The translations under genes and the position numbers were made by a program. A model generated the notes under the pieces. The model had not been told where the DNA came from, did not search any database, and saw only the letters and a program-made list of their open reading frames with translations. A DNA stretch of 64,000 nucleotides from Hordeum vulgare subsp. vulgare (Eukaryota > Streptophyta > Magnoliopsida > Poales > Poaceae): contig NC_058519.1 in the NCBI RefSeq assembly GCF_904849725.1, positions 578,082,676 through 578,146,675 on the forward strand. The letters run 5' to 3'. Shown piece by piece: positions 13,352 through 24,571 of the stretch (position 1 is the first letter of the stretch; every line of letters begins with the position of its first letter).

Positions 13352-14493
13352 ATGTGTGACGACGAATTCGTTATGTGCGAATAATGCCAAGACAAGCGCG
13401 GCATGTGCGACACGCCTTACCTAGTTGATGATAGGCTCTTCATCATCATGCAGGATGAGGACTTCGAAGTGGATACAGTAAGTCACAACAACAAATCTTT
13501 TTTCTTAATTAAGCATGACTTCTTTTGATTCAACTTATAATTTTTATTTTTTACTATTCTACTAGTGTATCCCCTGCCATGCAAGACATTATGTGTTGGA
13601 TAAGATTGGTTTCAGTACTGAAATAAATATGGAGGTAAAGATGGTTCACTTGAGGACCGAGCATGGTTATACTTTTGCCGTAAAATTGTACAATGCAGAC
13701 ACCTACTCCTTTTTTGAATGCAAAACTTGGGTAGCACTATGCAAGGCTTATGCATTTGAGCCTAATATGCTTATCACCTTTGATATTCGTCTGTAAGATG
13801 AAATTGAAGGTAATATCGACATCTGGGTCGATGTACACACGCCTCCAGCTCTACCATTATGTGAGTTTCTCAACCACATTTATTAAGTAATTTATATTGT
13901 TTATTTAAAAATAGTTGACAACTTATTTCCATTGACAGCTTATTTTCGTTCTTCAAAAAATGTACGGAAAATGGTAGACATAACCTATTACTACAATGAT
14001 TAAGCGGGATTAACTTGTAAGGAGAAACATCGTCTTGTCCAATTTATCAATGATCTTGAGAATTACAATACCTATAAGCAAACTCCCCAACATTATGGTC
14101 AATATGTGCCACTAGTGCACGTGGTGAACTACGGTAACATGCATGAAGATTGCATGGTAAGATTTTCTACTATTATGACATCCATGCATCTTTTGCATAA
14201 ATTCTTGTAAAACTAAACTACATTGCTAGCTACAAAGCCAATATTATGTTTTTCAACAGAAAATCCCGGAAGATTGTGTGCCTCATCTGATGTTATCACG
14301 AGGTCGTGTTGATGTTATGATGATACGACCAGCACGGCCAGGTCAGCCTAGGTATCTGATTCACTCATGTCCATACCGGATTTCTAAAACCGATGAAGTT
14401 ATGACAATCAAAGATTGGAAAAACGTATGGTCTATCGTAGAGAGCTACTTGGAAGCAACATTGTGCGTAGGCCAAGAATTGGAGACAAGATGA
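13352..14493 (+). pseudogene. B3-like DNA-binding-domain gene inside the CACTA element, degenerate
   Basis: Four exons can be laid out with correct GT-AG introns: about 13352-13477, 13566-13860, 13939-14156 and 14260-14493. Exon 2 reads as a B3-type fold, with the stretches YTFAVKLYNADTYSFF and WVALCKAYAFEPNMLITFDI typical of the second half of plant B3 domains. Exon 4 (PHLMLSRGRVDVMMIRPARP onward) looks like a second, unclassified module. In-frame stops occur at 13382 (exon 1), about 13792 (after FDIRL, exon 2) and in exon 3 after YYYND, so no full protein can be made. Genes of this type recur in wheat-group CACTA elements, so I read it as transposon cargo and not as a host transcription factor. 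Confidence 0.65.
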
Positions 14494-15029
14494 TCTCCAT
14501 TCTCCATAATGGAGAGTCAGGGCCTATCTTGTTTTATGATATTCTACCTAAGCAGAGGAGTAGGTCCTAGGTACAATGTGTTATTATGTGCTACAATGTG
14601 TTAATGTGATGATGTGCTACAATGTATTAAATAGTATTGGTGGTAATGACTATGATGATTATTAGCTATTTCTGAGATGATGTGATGATGTGTTACAATG
14701 TGTTAGAGTTGACGATGATGATGAGGAGGAGTTGTGATTATGACTAGTGACCAACTTTTGTTATATGATGTCTCATTGACTATGATGATTACTTCTACAT
14801 CACTATGTATCACTATTTTCGAGATGATGTGATGATATTTTATGAAACTATTATATAGAATATGTATCACTTACTTCTACATCACTTATATATGTATCAC
14901 TATGATGAATTGTATTCGGAGACTAATCTTCTATTGTATTCGATAAATCTGCTGTTTATATGTTGTGTTGTTTATATTCTGTGTTGTAATATATTTTGTA
15001 ACCTGTGCAAATATCATAAAAGCAAAAAA

Positions 15030-15239
15030 AGTGCGCCATTAGTAACCCACAACAGTGGCGCACTTCTGGGCCTAGTAATGGCGCACCAGGTGGTGCGCCA
15101 CTGTTATGTAGATTAACAGTGGCGCACCAGGCGTGCTCCATTACTATTTATTAGTAGTGGTGTGATAATAGTGGCGCACCTATAGTGCGCCATTAATAGG
15201 CAAAATAGGTGCGCCACTAACAGCCTTTTTTCTAGTAGT
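15030..15239 (+). repeat. CACTA sub-terminal repeats and right terminal inverted repeat
   Basis: Six or more copies of a GTGCGCCA / TGGCGCAC unit in both orientations are packed into 200 bp. The block ends in GCCTTTTTTCTAGTAGTG, whose reverse complement starts CACTACTAGAAAAAAGGC. This is the standard layout of transposase-binding repeats next to a CACTA terminus. Sequence after 15239 is inverted Copia coding DNA. Confidence 0.85.
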
Positions 15240-17510
15240 GCATCTTCTTGCGCCCTCCTACACACTGGTTGAAGTGAAGGTTCACTAACCTCATCAAGTT
15301 CCACCACCCTCCCACTCAATTCTTTAGAGAGAAACCTTTCCTCGAGAAAGGACCCGTTTATAGAAACAAACACTTTGCTTCCGGATCTGAGATAGGAGAT
15401 GTATCCAACTGTTTTGGATATTCTATGAAGACGCATTTATCCGCTTTGGGTTCGAGCTTATCAGAATGAAACTTTTTCACATAAGCATCGCAGCCCCAAA
15501 CTTTCAAGAAACGACAACTTAGGTTTCTCCAAACCATAGTCTATACCATGTCATCTCAACGGAAATACGCGGTGCCCTATTTAAAGTGAATGCGGTTGTC
15601 TCTAATGCATAACCCATAAACGATAGTGGCAATTCGATAAGAGACATCATAGTATGTACCATATCTAATAGGGCGTGGCTATGACGTTCGGACACACCAT
15701 CACACTATGGTGTTCTAGGTGGTATGAATTGCGAAACAATTTCCACATTGTCTTAACTGTGTACCAAAAACCCGTAACTCAGATATTCATCTCTATGATC
15801 ATATCGTAGACAACTTATCCTCTTGTTACGATGATCTTCACTCTGAAATAGCGTTGAAATTTTCAATATTTCAGACTTGTGATTCATCAAGTAAATACTC
15901 CTGTATCTAATCAAATCGTCAGTGAAGCAAGAACATAACGATATCCACTGCGTGCCTCAGCACTCATTGGACTGTACACATAAAAAATGTATTACTTTCA
16001 ACAAGTCACTTTCTTGATCCATGTGGTATGATTTTGCATGTTTCAAGTGATTCAAAATCAAGTGAGTCCAAACGATCCATCTCTATGGAGCTTCTTCATG
16101 CATTTATACCAACAGGTGTGGTTTGCATGTCACAAATGTTTCAAAAATGAGTGACTACAAAGATCCATCAGCATGGAGCTTCTTCATGCACTTTATACCA
16201 ACATGACTCAAGTGGCAGTGGCACAACTAAGTGGTACTATCATTATTACTTTGTATCTTTTGGCACCAATATTATGAACATGTGTAACAGTACGATCGAT
16301 ATTCAATAAACCATTGAGGGTACTTATTCAAGCAAATAGATAACTATTATTCTCTTTAAATGAATAATCGTATTGCAATAAACATGATCCAATCATGTTC
16401 ATGCTCAACGCAAACACCAAACAACAATTATTTAGGTTTCACCACCAATCCCGATGATAGAGGGAGTGTGCGATGTTTGATCACATCAACCTTGGAAACA
16501 CTTCCAACACGTACCGTCACCTCGCCTTTAGTTAGTCTTCGTTTATACCATAGCTTTCATTTCGAGTTACTAATCACTTAGCAACCGAACTGGTATCCAA
16601 TACCCTCGTGCTACTAGGAGTACTAGCAAAGTACACATCAATATCATGTATATCAAATATACTTCTGTCGACTTTGCCAGCCTTCTTATCTACCAAGTAT
16701 CTAGGGTAGCTCCGCCTCAGTGACCATTCCCCTCATAACAGAAGTACTTAGTCTCGGGTTTGGGTTCAATTTTGGGTTTCTTCATTAGAGCAGCAACTAG
16801 TTTTCCGTTTCATGAAGTATCCCTTCTAGCCCTTTCCCTTCTCGAAACTAGTGGTTTTACTAACCATCAACAATTGATGCTCCTTCTTGATTTCTACTTT
16901 CGCAGTGTCAAACATTGCGAATCTCTCAAGGCTCATCATATCTATCCTTGATATGTTATAGTTCATCATGAAGCTCTAGTAGCTTTAGTGGCAGTGACTT
17001 TGGCGAACCATCACTATCTCATCTGGAAGATTAACTCCCACTTGATTCAAGCGATTGTTGTACTCAGACAATCTGAGAACATGCTCAACGATTTGAGCTT
17101 TTCTCCTTTACTTTGTAGACAAAGAATCTTGTCGGAGGTCTCATTCCTCTCAATAAGGGCACAAGCATGAAATCTCAATTTCATCTCTTATGTTCCACGA
17201 CGTTTCAAAACGTCTTCGCCGCCTTGATTCTAAGCCATTAAGTATTACGCACTGAACTATCATGTAGTCATCAAAAATGTGTATGTCAGATGTTCGCAAC
17301 ATCCACAAACGACGCTCGAGGTGCACCACACTGAGTGGTGCATTAAGGACATAAGCCTTCTGCGCAACACTGAGGACAATCCTCGGTTTTATGGACTCGG
17401 TCCGCAAAGTTGCTACTATCAACTTTCAACTAAATTTTCTCTAGGAACATATAAAAACAGTAGAGCTATAGCGCAAGCTACATCATAATTCGCAAAGACC
17501 ACTATACTAT
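15240..17510 (-). pseudogene. Copia gag-integrase remnant (Angela-type), frameshifted
   Basis: Minus-strand fragments match the intact-length polyprotein at 40785-44765. Around 17150-17420 lies gag (AQKAYVLNAPL, DDYMIVQC), and around 15290-15440 lies the integrase-RT linker (NGSFLEERFLSKELSGR). Frames change repeatedly and stops are frequent. Further fragments of the protease and pre-integrase region lie near 16100-16700. Nothing here could yield a working protein. Confidence 0.8.
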
Positions 17511-18735
17511 GTTCATAATAATTAGTTCAACCAATCATATTACTCAAGAACTCCCACTCAAAAAGTACATCTCTCTAGTCATTTGAGTGGTACATGATCC
17601 AAATCCACTAACTCAAGTCCGATCATCACGTGAGTTGAGAATAGTTTCAGTGGTAAGCATCGCTATGCTAATCATATCAACTATACGATTCATGCTCGAC
17701 CTTTCGGTCTCTTGTGTTCCGAGGCCATGTCTGCACATGCTAGGCTCATCAAGTTTAACCCGAGTGTTCTGCGTGTGCAATTGTTTTGCACCTGTTGTAT
17801 GTGAATGTTGAGTCTATCACACCAGATCATCGTGTGGTGTCTCGAAACGACGAACTGTAGCAATGGTGCATAGTCGGGGAGAACACAATTTCGTCTTGAA
17901 ATTTTAGTGAGAGATCACCTCATAGTGCTACCGTCGTTCTAAGCAAAATAAGGTGCATAAAAGGATTAACATCACATGCAATTCATAAGTGACATGATAT
18001 GGCCATCATCTTGTGCTTCTTGATATCCATCACCAAAGCACCGACACGATCTTCTTGTCACCCGTGCCACACCATGATCTCCATCATCATGATCTCCATC
18101 AACGTGTCGCCATCGAGGTTGCCGTGCTACTTATGCTATTACTACTAAAGCTACGTCCTAGCAATATAGTAAACGCATCAGCAAACACAAATGTTAGTTT
18201 AAAGACAACCCTATGGCTCTTGTCGGTTGCCTTACCATCGACGTGCAAGTCGATATTAACTATTACAACATGATCATCTCATACATCCAATATATCACAT
18301 CACGTCATTGGCCATATCACATCACAAGCATACCCTGCAAAAACAAGTTAGACTTCCTCTAATTTGTTGTTGCATGTTTTACGTGGCTGCTATGGGTATC
18401 TAGTATGATCGCATCTTACTTACGCAAACACCACAATGGGGATATATGAATTGCTATTTAACCTCATCCAAGGACCTCCTCGGTCAAATCCGATTCAACT
18501 AAAGTTGGAGAAACCGACACTCGCCGGTCATCTTTGAGCAATTGAGTTACTCGTAGCGATGAAACCAGTCTCTCGTAAGCGTACGAGTAATGTCAGTCCG
18601 AGCCGCTTCGATCCAACAATACCGCGGAATCAAGAAAAGACTAAGGAGGGCAGCAAAACGCACATCACCGCCCACAAAAACTTTTGTGTTCTACTCGAGA
18701 TTACATCTACGCATGAACCTAGCTCATGATGCCAC

Positions 18736-20562
18736 TGCTGGGGAACGTCGCATGGGAAACAAAAAAATTCCTACGCGCACGAAGACCTATCATGGTGATG
18801 TCCATCTACGAGAGGGGATTTCTGATCTACGTACCCTTGTAGATCGCACAGCAGAAGCGTTAGTGAACGCGGTTTATGTAGTGGAACGTCCTCACGTCCC
18901 TCGATCCGCCCCGCGAACCGTCCCACGAACCGTCCCGCGATCCGTCCCACGATCTAGTGTCGAACGGACGGCACCTCCGCGTTCAGCACACGTACAGCTT
19001 GACGATGATCTCGGCCTTCTTGATCCAGCAAGAGATACGGAGAGGTAGATGAGTTCTCCGGCAGCGTGACGGCGCTCCGGAGGTTGGTGGTGATCTGATC
19101 TCGGCAGGGCTCCGCCCGAGCTCCGCAGAAACGCGATCTAGAGGTAAAACCGTGGAGGTATGTGGTCGGGCTGCCTTTGAAAAGTTGTCTCAAATCAGCC
19201 CTAGTTGCTCCATATATATAGGAGGAGGGAGGGGAGGCTTGACTTGAGGCTCAAGGAGCCCCAAGGGCTGCGCCACCAAGGGAGGAGGAGTCCTCCTCCA
19301 ATCCTAGTCCAACTAGGATTGGAAAGTGGAGTCCTTCTCTCCTTTCCCACCTCCCTTTTTTTTCTTTCTCTTTGATTTTCTATCCTTGGCGCATAGGGCC
19401 TTCTTGGGCTGTCCCACCAGCCCACCAAGGGATGGTGCGCCACCCCCAAGGCCTATGGGCTTCCCCGGGGTGGGTTGCCCCCCCCCCCCGGTGAACATCC
19501 GGAACCCATTCGTCATTCCCGGTACATTCCCGGTAACTCCGAAAACCTTTCGGTAATCAAATGAGGTCATCCTATACATCAATCTTTGTTTCCGGACCAT
19601 TCCGGAAACTCTCGTGATGTCCCTGATCTCATCCGGGACTCCGAACAACATTCGGTAACCAACCATATAACTCAAATACATATAAAACAACGTCGAACCT
19701 TTAGTGTGCAGACCCTGCGGGTTCGAGAACTATGTAGACATGACCCGAGAGACTCCTCTGTCAATATCCAATAGCGGGACCTGGATGCCCATATTGGATC
19801 CTACATATTCTACGAAGATCTTATCGTCTGAACCTCAGTGCCAAGGATTCATATAATCCCGTATGTCATTCCCTTTGTCCTTCGGTATGTTACTTGCCCG
19901 AGATTCGATCGTCAGTATCCGCATACCTATTTCAATCTCGTTTACCGGCAAGTCTCTTTACTCGTTCCGTAATACAAGATCCCGCAATTTACACTAAGTC
20001 ACATTGCTTGCAAGGCTTGTGTGTGATGTTGTATTACCGAGTGGGCCCCTGAGATACCTCTCCGTCACACGGAGTGACAAATCCCAGTCTCGATCCATAC
20101 TAACTCAACGAACACCTTCGGAGATACCTGTAGAGCATCTTTATAGTCACCCAGTTACGTTGCGACGTTTGATACACAAAAAGCATTCCTCCGGTGTCAG
20201 TGAGTTATATGATCTCATGGTCATAGGAACAAACATTTGACACGCAGAAAACAGTAGCAACAAAATGACACGATCAACATGCTACGTATATTAGTTTGGG
20301 TCTAGTCCATCACATGATTCTCCTAATGATGTGATCCCGTTATCAAGTGACAACACTTGCCTATGGTCAGGAAACCTTGACCATCTCTGATCAACGAGCT
20401 AGTCAACTAGAGGCTTACTAGGGACAGTGTTTTGTCTATGTATCCACACATGCACTGTGTTTCCAATCAATACAATTATAGCATGGATAATAAACGATTA
20501 TCATGAACAAAGAAATATAATAATAACTAATTTATTATTGCCTCTAGGGCATATTTCCAACA
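18736..20562 (-). repeat. 5' LTR of the inverted Angela-type element, 1.83 kb
   Basis: On the plus strand it runs from TGCTGGGGAACG to CATATTTCCAACA, the reverse complement of an LTR beginning TGTTGGAAATATGCC. It is the same subfamily as 37691-39514, sharing the stretch around TTCGGAGTCCCGGATGAGAT. A primer-binding site resembling the initiator-Met type lies inside the element at 18722-18735. A run of ten C residues near 19482-19491 interrupts the conserved sequence. Confidence 0.92.
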
Positions 20563-21617
20563 TCAACATCATCGGCAACACACAAGATATTGATGAAGCA
20601 CGCAATCATCTAAAGATGGAATTTGAGATGAAGGATTTGGGTCAAACCAAATTTTGCTTGGGTCCCCAACTCGAGCACCTTACCTCAGGAATAATGGTAC
20701 ACCAAGCTGCCTATATTCAGAAAATATTGGAGAAATTTAATATGGACAAATCCTACCCATCTAAAACTCCCATGGTGGTTCGATCTCTAGACGTAGAGAA
20801 AGATTCGTTCAGGCCAAGGGATGATGGAGAAGAGATGTTGGGACCCGAGGTTCCATATCTCAATGCCATTGGAGCGCTTATGTATCTTGCAAATTGCACA
20901 AGACCTGACCGCGCATTTGCAGTGAATCTACTTGTTAGACACAGCACAACTCCCACCAAACGCCATTGGTCGGGAGTCAAGAATGTCTTTCGATATCTCC
21001 AAGGCACAAAGGATCTTGGCATGTTCTTTAAGTTTCAGAGAAATCTGGACTCCGGTATAATTGGATACACAGATGCTGGCTATTTATCTGATCCCCATAA
21101 TGCCAGATCGCAAACCGACTGTGTTCCTACATGGTGGAACTGCTATATCATGGAAGTCTTCGAAACAGACTCTAGTTGCAACATCTACCAATCATTCTGA
21201 AATAATTGCCTTATATGAGGCATCACGTGAATGCACGTGGCTTCGCAGAATGATAAACCACATACAACAGTCATTGGAATTGGTTCTATCGAATCACCTA
21301 CCATTATCTATGAAGATAATGCGGCTTGTGTTGCACAGATGCAAACAGGATACATCAAAAGCAATATCACTAAGCATATTGCCCCAAAGTTGTTTTATCC
21401 TCATGAGCTCCAAAGGAGTGGGGAAATAAATGTCTGGCAAATCAAATCATGCGATAACCTCGCTGACCTATTTACGAAGTCTCTACCAACTTCTACATTC
21501 CAGAAATATATTTATGGAATTGGTATGCGACGGCTTCGAGATTTGCAAGAATCAGGGGGGAGTGTCTTCCTGAATTATGCATGTTCAAAGCATCATATTA
21601 CACTCGTTTTCCCTTAA
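20563..21617 (+). pseudogene. Copia RT/RNase H remnant
   Basis: The reading begins at NIIGNTQDIDEARNH, the residues that follow the YVDD active-site motif in Copia RTs. It continues through the connection region (PYLNAIGALMYLANCTRPD) into RNase H (GYTDAGY, ISWKSSKQTLVATST, YEDNAACVAQM, HIAPKLFYPHEL, CDNLADLFTKSLP). Two frameshifts, near 21115 and 21275, break the frame. The N-terminal gag, protease, integrase and most of RT are absent. Confidence 0.88.
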
Positions 21618-21968
21618 TGAGTTTACTGTTCAGGTTCGCATTAAGGTTTTTAATGAGGTAATATCAATATAAGATCCTATGTCATACTGTCTGTTTTCCC
21701 CACCGGGGTTTTTAGGAAGGTATACACGACATATTTGTTGTTCTCTATATTCTATGGATCTACTTCATATTGAGTTAAGAGAGGCAATAAAATCATTATG
21801 TGCTATATCATTTTCTCCTTATTTTTCAACTCGGTTTAAAGGAGTTTTAGCAGCATATCCTACCATACTCCTCACATTTTTCCGAGAGGGTTTTTTTGAA
21901 GGAGACTTAATCAAGATGGACTTTTACATATAATCATCAAGCAGTGAATCAAGCGGTGATTAGGGGGG

Positions 21969-22212
21969 TGTTAAGAACAAAATAACCCGACTGTCATTTG
22001 GGAAAGAATCCCCGTTCCTTCTAACTCAACTGCTCACGGCGGTTCCATCCTGATGTGGAACGGACGCACCTCGCACGGAGCGTCGCCTCCCGTGGAACCG
22101 ACATTAGAACCATCGCGTTATATAAACCTCGTTCATCAATCAATAAAGTACACCCATTCATTCTCGTCGATTCTTGTCTTTCGTTTTCGTTCTCTCGATT
22201 CCACTTGCAACA
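21969..22212 (+). repeat. 3' LTR of the short-LTR Copia element (244 bp)
   Basis: The LTR runs from TGTTAAGAACAAAATAAC to CTTGCAACA, just after a polypurine tract. It has its own promoter-like TATATAAA at 22119-22126 and an AATAAA at 22142-22147, a compact promoter plus polyadenylation arrangement. The LTR ends 77 bp from the BAHD stop codon. Confidence 0.82.
22119..22126 (+). promoter_or_regulatory. TATA box in the 244-bp Copia LTR
   Basis: TATATAAA lies in the middle of the LTR, 16 bp before an AATAAA signal. A transcript starting here would run antisense into the BAHD gene. Confidence 0.55.
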
Positions 22213-22289
22213 GTATGTTTGTTATTGCGCTATTTTTTGCCACTAAAATACGTGGACGTATATCATGTGACGTGGCGTGTCCACCTTGA

Positions 22290-23491
22290 TCACTTCCTGC
22301 TCGGAACAGTCGCACTGACCCAGAGCTCGGCACCGGCCCCTGCCTGCATCACAACGACGATCCCCTCCTCGGCGCACGGCGAGACGATGCTGCAGGAGAC
22401 GTGCACGGGCTTGCACCCTTCCAGATCCAGCACGGCCTCCTCGAGACCAGCCTCTTGCCAGCACGCGCCTCGAAGCAAGTGTCCCGGAGGCGGCGGCGTC
22501 ATCTCCCCGTCACCTCCCGCGCGGGAACGCAGGACGTTCAGCCCTCCCAGGCCGTCGCCGGCGAGAACCGTGAACCGCGTCGGCTTCTCCACCCCCAGCT
22601 TCTCGCTGGCCTGCGCGACGCACGCCTCGGCGAGCGCGCGGCGGTCCGGCGCGTCGCCGGCGACCCTGAAGAGCACGGTGGCCGCGGCGTCGCCGGCCAC
22701 GGAGACGAGGGGGGTGGACCTGAGACGCCTCGTGGCGGCGCCTGGGTTTCGGAAGTAGTGCGTGTACCGTAGCATCTGGTTGTGGTCGGGGACGAGCTTG
22801 TCCTGCGCCTGCAGCTGCGCGTGCGTGCGCGCCCACGACTTGAGGAAGTCGATGAACGACAGCGGGTCGGCGTGGAGCAGGCTGCAGCACGCGCCGATGG
22901 CGTAGCCGCCGCCATGGAACCGCGTCAACTGCGACCAGAAGGCAGAAGCAAGCACGACATTTGTGCGATTTTTAGCTCAGGACGTACTCCAAAATTGCAC
23001 GAAGGGAAGTCCACGTATACCTGCATGACGAAAGGGGAACACTTCTCGGGGTCCTTGGCCTCCACGTCCGTCCAGAGCGCCAGCGCGGGCTCCTTGCTCT
23101 CGCGGTCCTCCGCCTCCAGGAACGCGGTCAGGGTCGTGTCCACCGACGCCATGAGCAGCCGCACGCCGGCGTCGCAGAGCTTCACGTCCCAGTCCCACGG
23201 CCCATCGCCGCGGCCGGCGGCGTGCCGCCGCCGCCACAGCCGCCCGGCCATCTTCGGGTGGTCGGCCAGCGCCGCGCTGAGCGATTCCTGCACCCACGCG
23301 GCCTGCTCCAGCTGCGCCATCGCATCGCCCTCCAGCCGGTCGTGGTAGTAGAGCACGACGCGGAACCGGTGCTGCAGCTCCGCGGCCGCGATCGGCGGCC
23401 CGGTCACGGCGATGGGCAGCGTCCGCCCGCGCTCCAGCGCGACGCGCGTGGGGACGGCGGTCTGCATGGACTCCAGGTGGATTTGCGCCAT
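22290..23491 (-). CDS. BAHD acyltransferase-like protein lacking the catalytic motifs (two exons)
   Basis: The coding sequence is complement(22290..22928, 23021..23491), with a 92-bp GT-AG intron in phase 0 and a predicted protein of 369 residues. BAHD enzymes transfer acyl groups from acyl-CoA to alcohols or amines in the cytosol and are usually 430-460 residues. Family signs are HPKMAGRLWRR (about residues 79-89), QLTRFHGGGYAIG across the splice junction (from about residue 157), and a C-terminus with SPCAEEGIVVVMQAGAG. The normal HxxxD is LLHAD here, so the catalytic histidine is missing. The usual DFGWG is replaced by DLEGC before KPVHVS. The protein may be a non-catalytic paralogue or a decaying gene. 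The ATG at 23491 was chosen because it gives the normal BAHD N-terminus. The exons are GC-rich like a native grass gene, and a short-LTR Copia element abuts the 3' end. Confidence 0.8.
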
Positions 23492-23609
23492 TCTTGCCCT
23501 GCGTCTGCGAGCGTCGTGGCCGACCCAGGCGTAGGGTTTTCGCCTTCAAAAAAATGTACAGCCTTGCCGAGAAGTGGTGTACTGGAGATCACTAGGAAGA
23601 GGTGGCCAA

Positions 23610-23615
23610 TTTATA
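23610..23615 (-). promoter_or_regulatory. TATA box of the BAHD-like gene
   Basis: On the minus strand the sequence reads GCGTATAAATTGG, about 120 bp upstream of the chosen ATG. The spacing fits a short 5' leader. Confidence 0.5.
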
Positions 23616-24528
23616 CGCGGTTCGTGCAAGTCGATCAGGAACATGCAACAGGTTTACGTGCCATGGTCGTCGACGCAACGTAGTATTTCGAGTCGTTTGG
23701 TATTGGCTTAGCTACCCGTCACCGCCATTCTTTGATGGGTTAGTGTTGCATGGACTGTTGAGGTCACGCATGCTGTGCTGCTGCTGTTCAGAGATCCAAG
23801 ATGGTCTTTTACCATAGTCCAGCGAGTTAGAGGATCTCCAACAAACGTCCTTATTGTAATACCACGCGGGAAAAAATGTTTTATTTACATGCGTGTAGTC
23901 GTTTCGGACCTTTCAACACGCGCGGTATAGTTGGTTTAGTGCGCGGAGTAAAACAACATTGCGCGTCTTTCATTTTATGCGTTCGTTTCTACTCGCTGGA
24001 TACTCGAACGCCCGTGACCAACCTTCGCCGCCCTCTCCGGTCACCCCGCCTTCGCCCTGCCCGCGCTGCCGCTGCCGGAATTCGATCGATGAAAGGCCGC
24101 GGGGACGTCCCCTCATCCCTCCCTACACATGCGATCCCTCCTTGGTCGTTGCCGGCACAAACCCTCGCACAGGGTTGAACTTCGGCTTTATTGCTGCGGG
24201 CCCTCCTCCAAACACCGGCCTTCGAGCACGGTTTTTTCATTTTCTCAAGGGAAGCACGATCTGTTCTGCAGTGTCAGGAACTCGCAAGTTTTTGTTTTTT
24301 GAACTCACACACACTCACAAGTATTGGACCGTTGAAAAGCCCAACCAAACAGGCCTAGCAGCAGTCGAGGCCAAAACAGGCCGAGTGGCCAGAAATTTGC
24401 CTCTTCTTCCCCTTCTGCTCGCCTCGGCCCTTCCTGCTTGTACGCATTTGCCCGAACACTCCGCCCGCGCCGCCAGCCAGCCACCCTCGACCTCCGCCGT
24501 CTCCTCCACTCCACACCAGTGACCTCCG
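23616..24528. other. Intergenic region between the divergent BAHD-like and PORR genes
   Basis: The two genes are head to head with about 1.08 kb between start codons. The region is moderately GC-rich and contains no transposon end that I recognise. A pyrimidine-rich segment of CCGCC/CCTCC units near 24020-24070 and again near 24410-24530 suggests 5'-leader sequence for the PORR gene. I saw no clear TATA box for it. Confidence 0.5.
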
Positions 24529-24571
24529 CCACCGCCACCGCCACCGCCACCGCCACCGCCGCCGCCACGCC
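24529..24571 (+). repeat. CCACCG microsatellite in the PORR 5' leader
   Basis: Imperfect tandem CCACCG/CCGCC units run up to the ATG at 24572. They lie outside the reading frame. Such trinucleotide-periodic GC repeats are common in grass 5' untranslated regions and can vary in length. Confidence 0.7.

Larger units (their letters stand above)
11797..15239 (+). mobile_element. CACTA DNA transposon, 5'-truncated, carrying a B3-like gene
   Basis: The right end is clear: sub-terminal copies of GTGCGCCA/TGGCGCAC followed by a terminal CTAGTAGTG, the inverse of the CACTACTAG terminus of CACTA elements. I found no matching CACTACTAG left end between 11797 and 13350, so the 5' part is lost or diverged and the left limit is simply the end of the preceding LTR. 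The segment 11797-13350 holds a GC-rich leader-like block (CCCTAGGGTTTACCC near 11864) and AT-rich intron-like DNA. The gene remnant at 13352-14493 lies inside. Confidence 0.7.
15240..20562 (-). mobile_element. Angela/BARE-type Copia retrotransposon, inverted, 3' half missing
   Basis: Read on the minus strand the order is 5' LTR (20562-18736), primer-binding site, leader, gag, then integrase. The element stops at 15240 against the CACTA end. The reverse transcriptase, RNase H and 3' LTR are therefore gone. It was inserted into another Copia element, splitting that element's RT just after the YVDD region. Because the sequence left of the CACTA element is an unrelated LTR, the loss cannot be explained by a simple insertion and implies a deletion. 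Confidence 0.88.
20563..22212 (+). mobile_element. Short-LTR Copia retrotransposon, 5'-truncated
   Basis: The part that remains is the C-terminal RT and RNase H, a non-coding tail, the polypurine tract (AGGGGGG, about 21962-21968) and a 244-bp 3' LTR. The left side ends at the inverted Angela insertion, and I could not find the 5' part elsewhere in the window. The element sits immediately downstream of the stop codon of the minus-strand BAHD gene. Confidence 0.85.

Noticed and set aside
18590..19048. 152-codon frame as a possible gene
   Set aside because: It runs from the Angela leader into the LTR and matches the same positions in other Angela copies. It is retroelement non-coding sequence.
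22510..23549. Several long open frames opposite to or out of frame with the BAHD gene
   Set aside because: Their translations are Arg/Ala/Pro-rich and lack domains. They are shadows of a GC-rich coding sequence.
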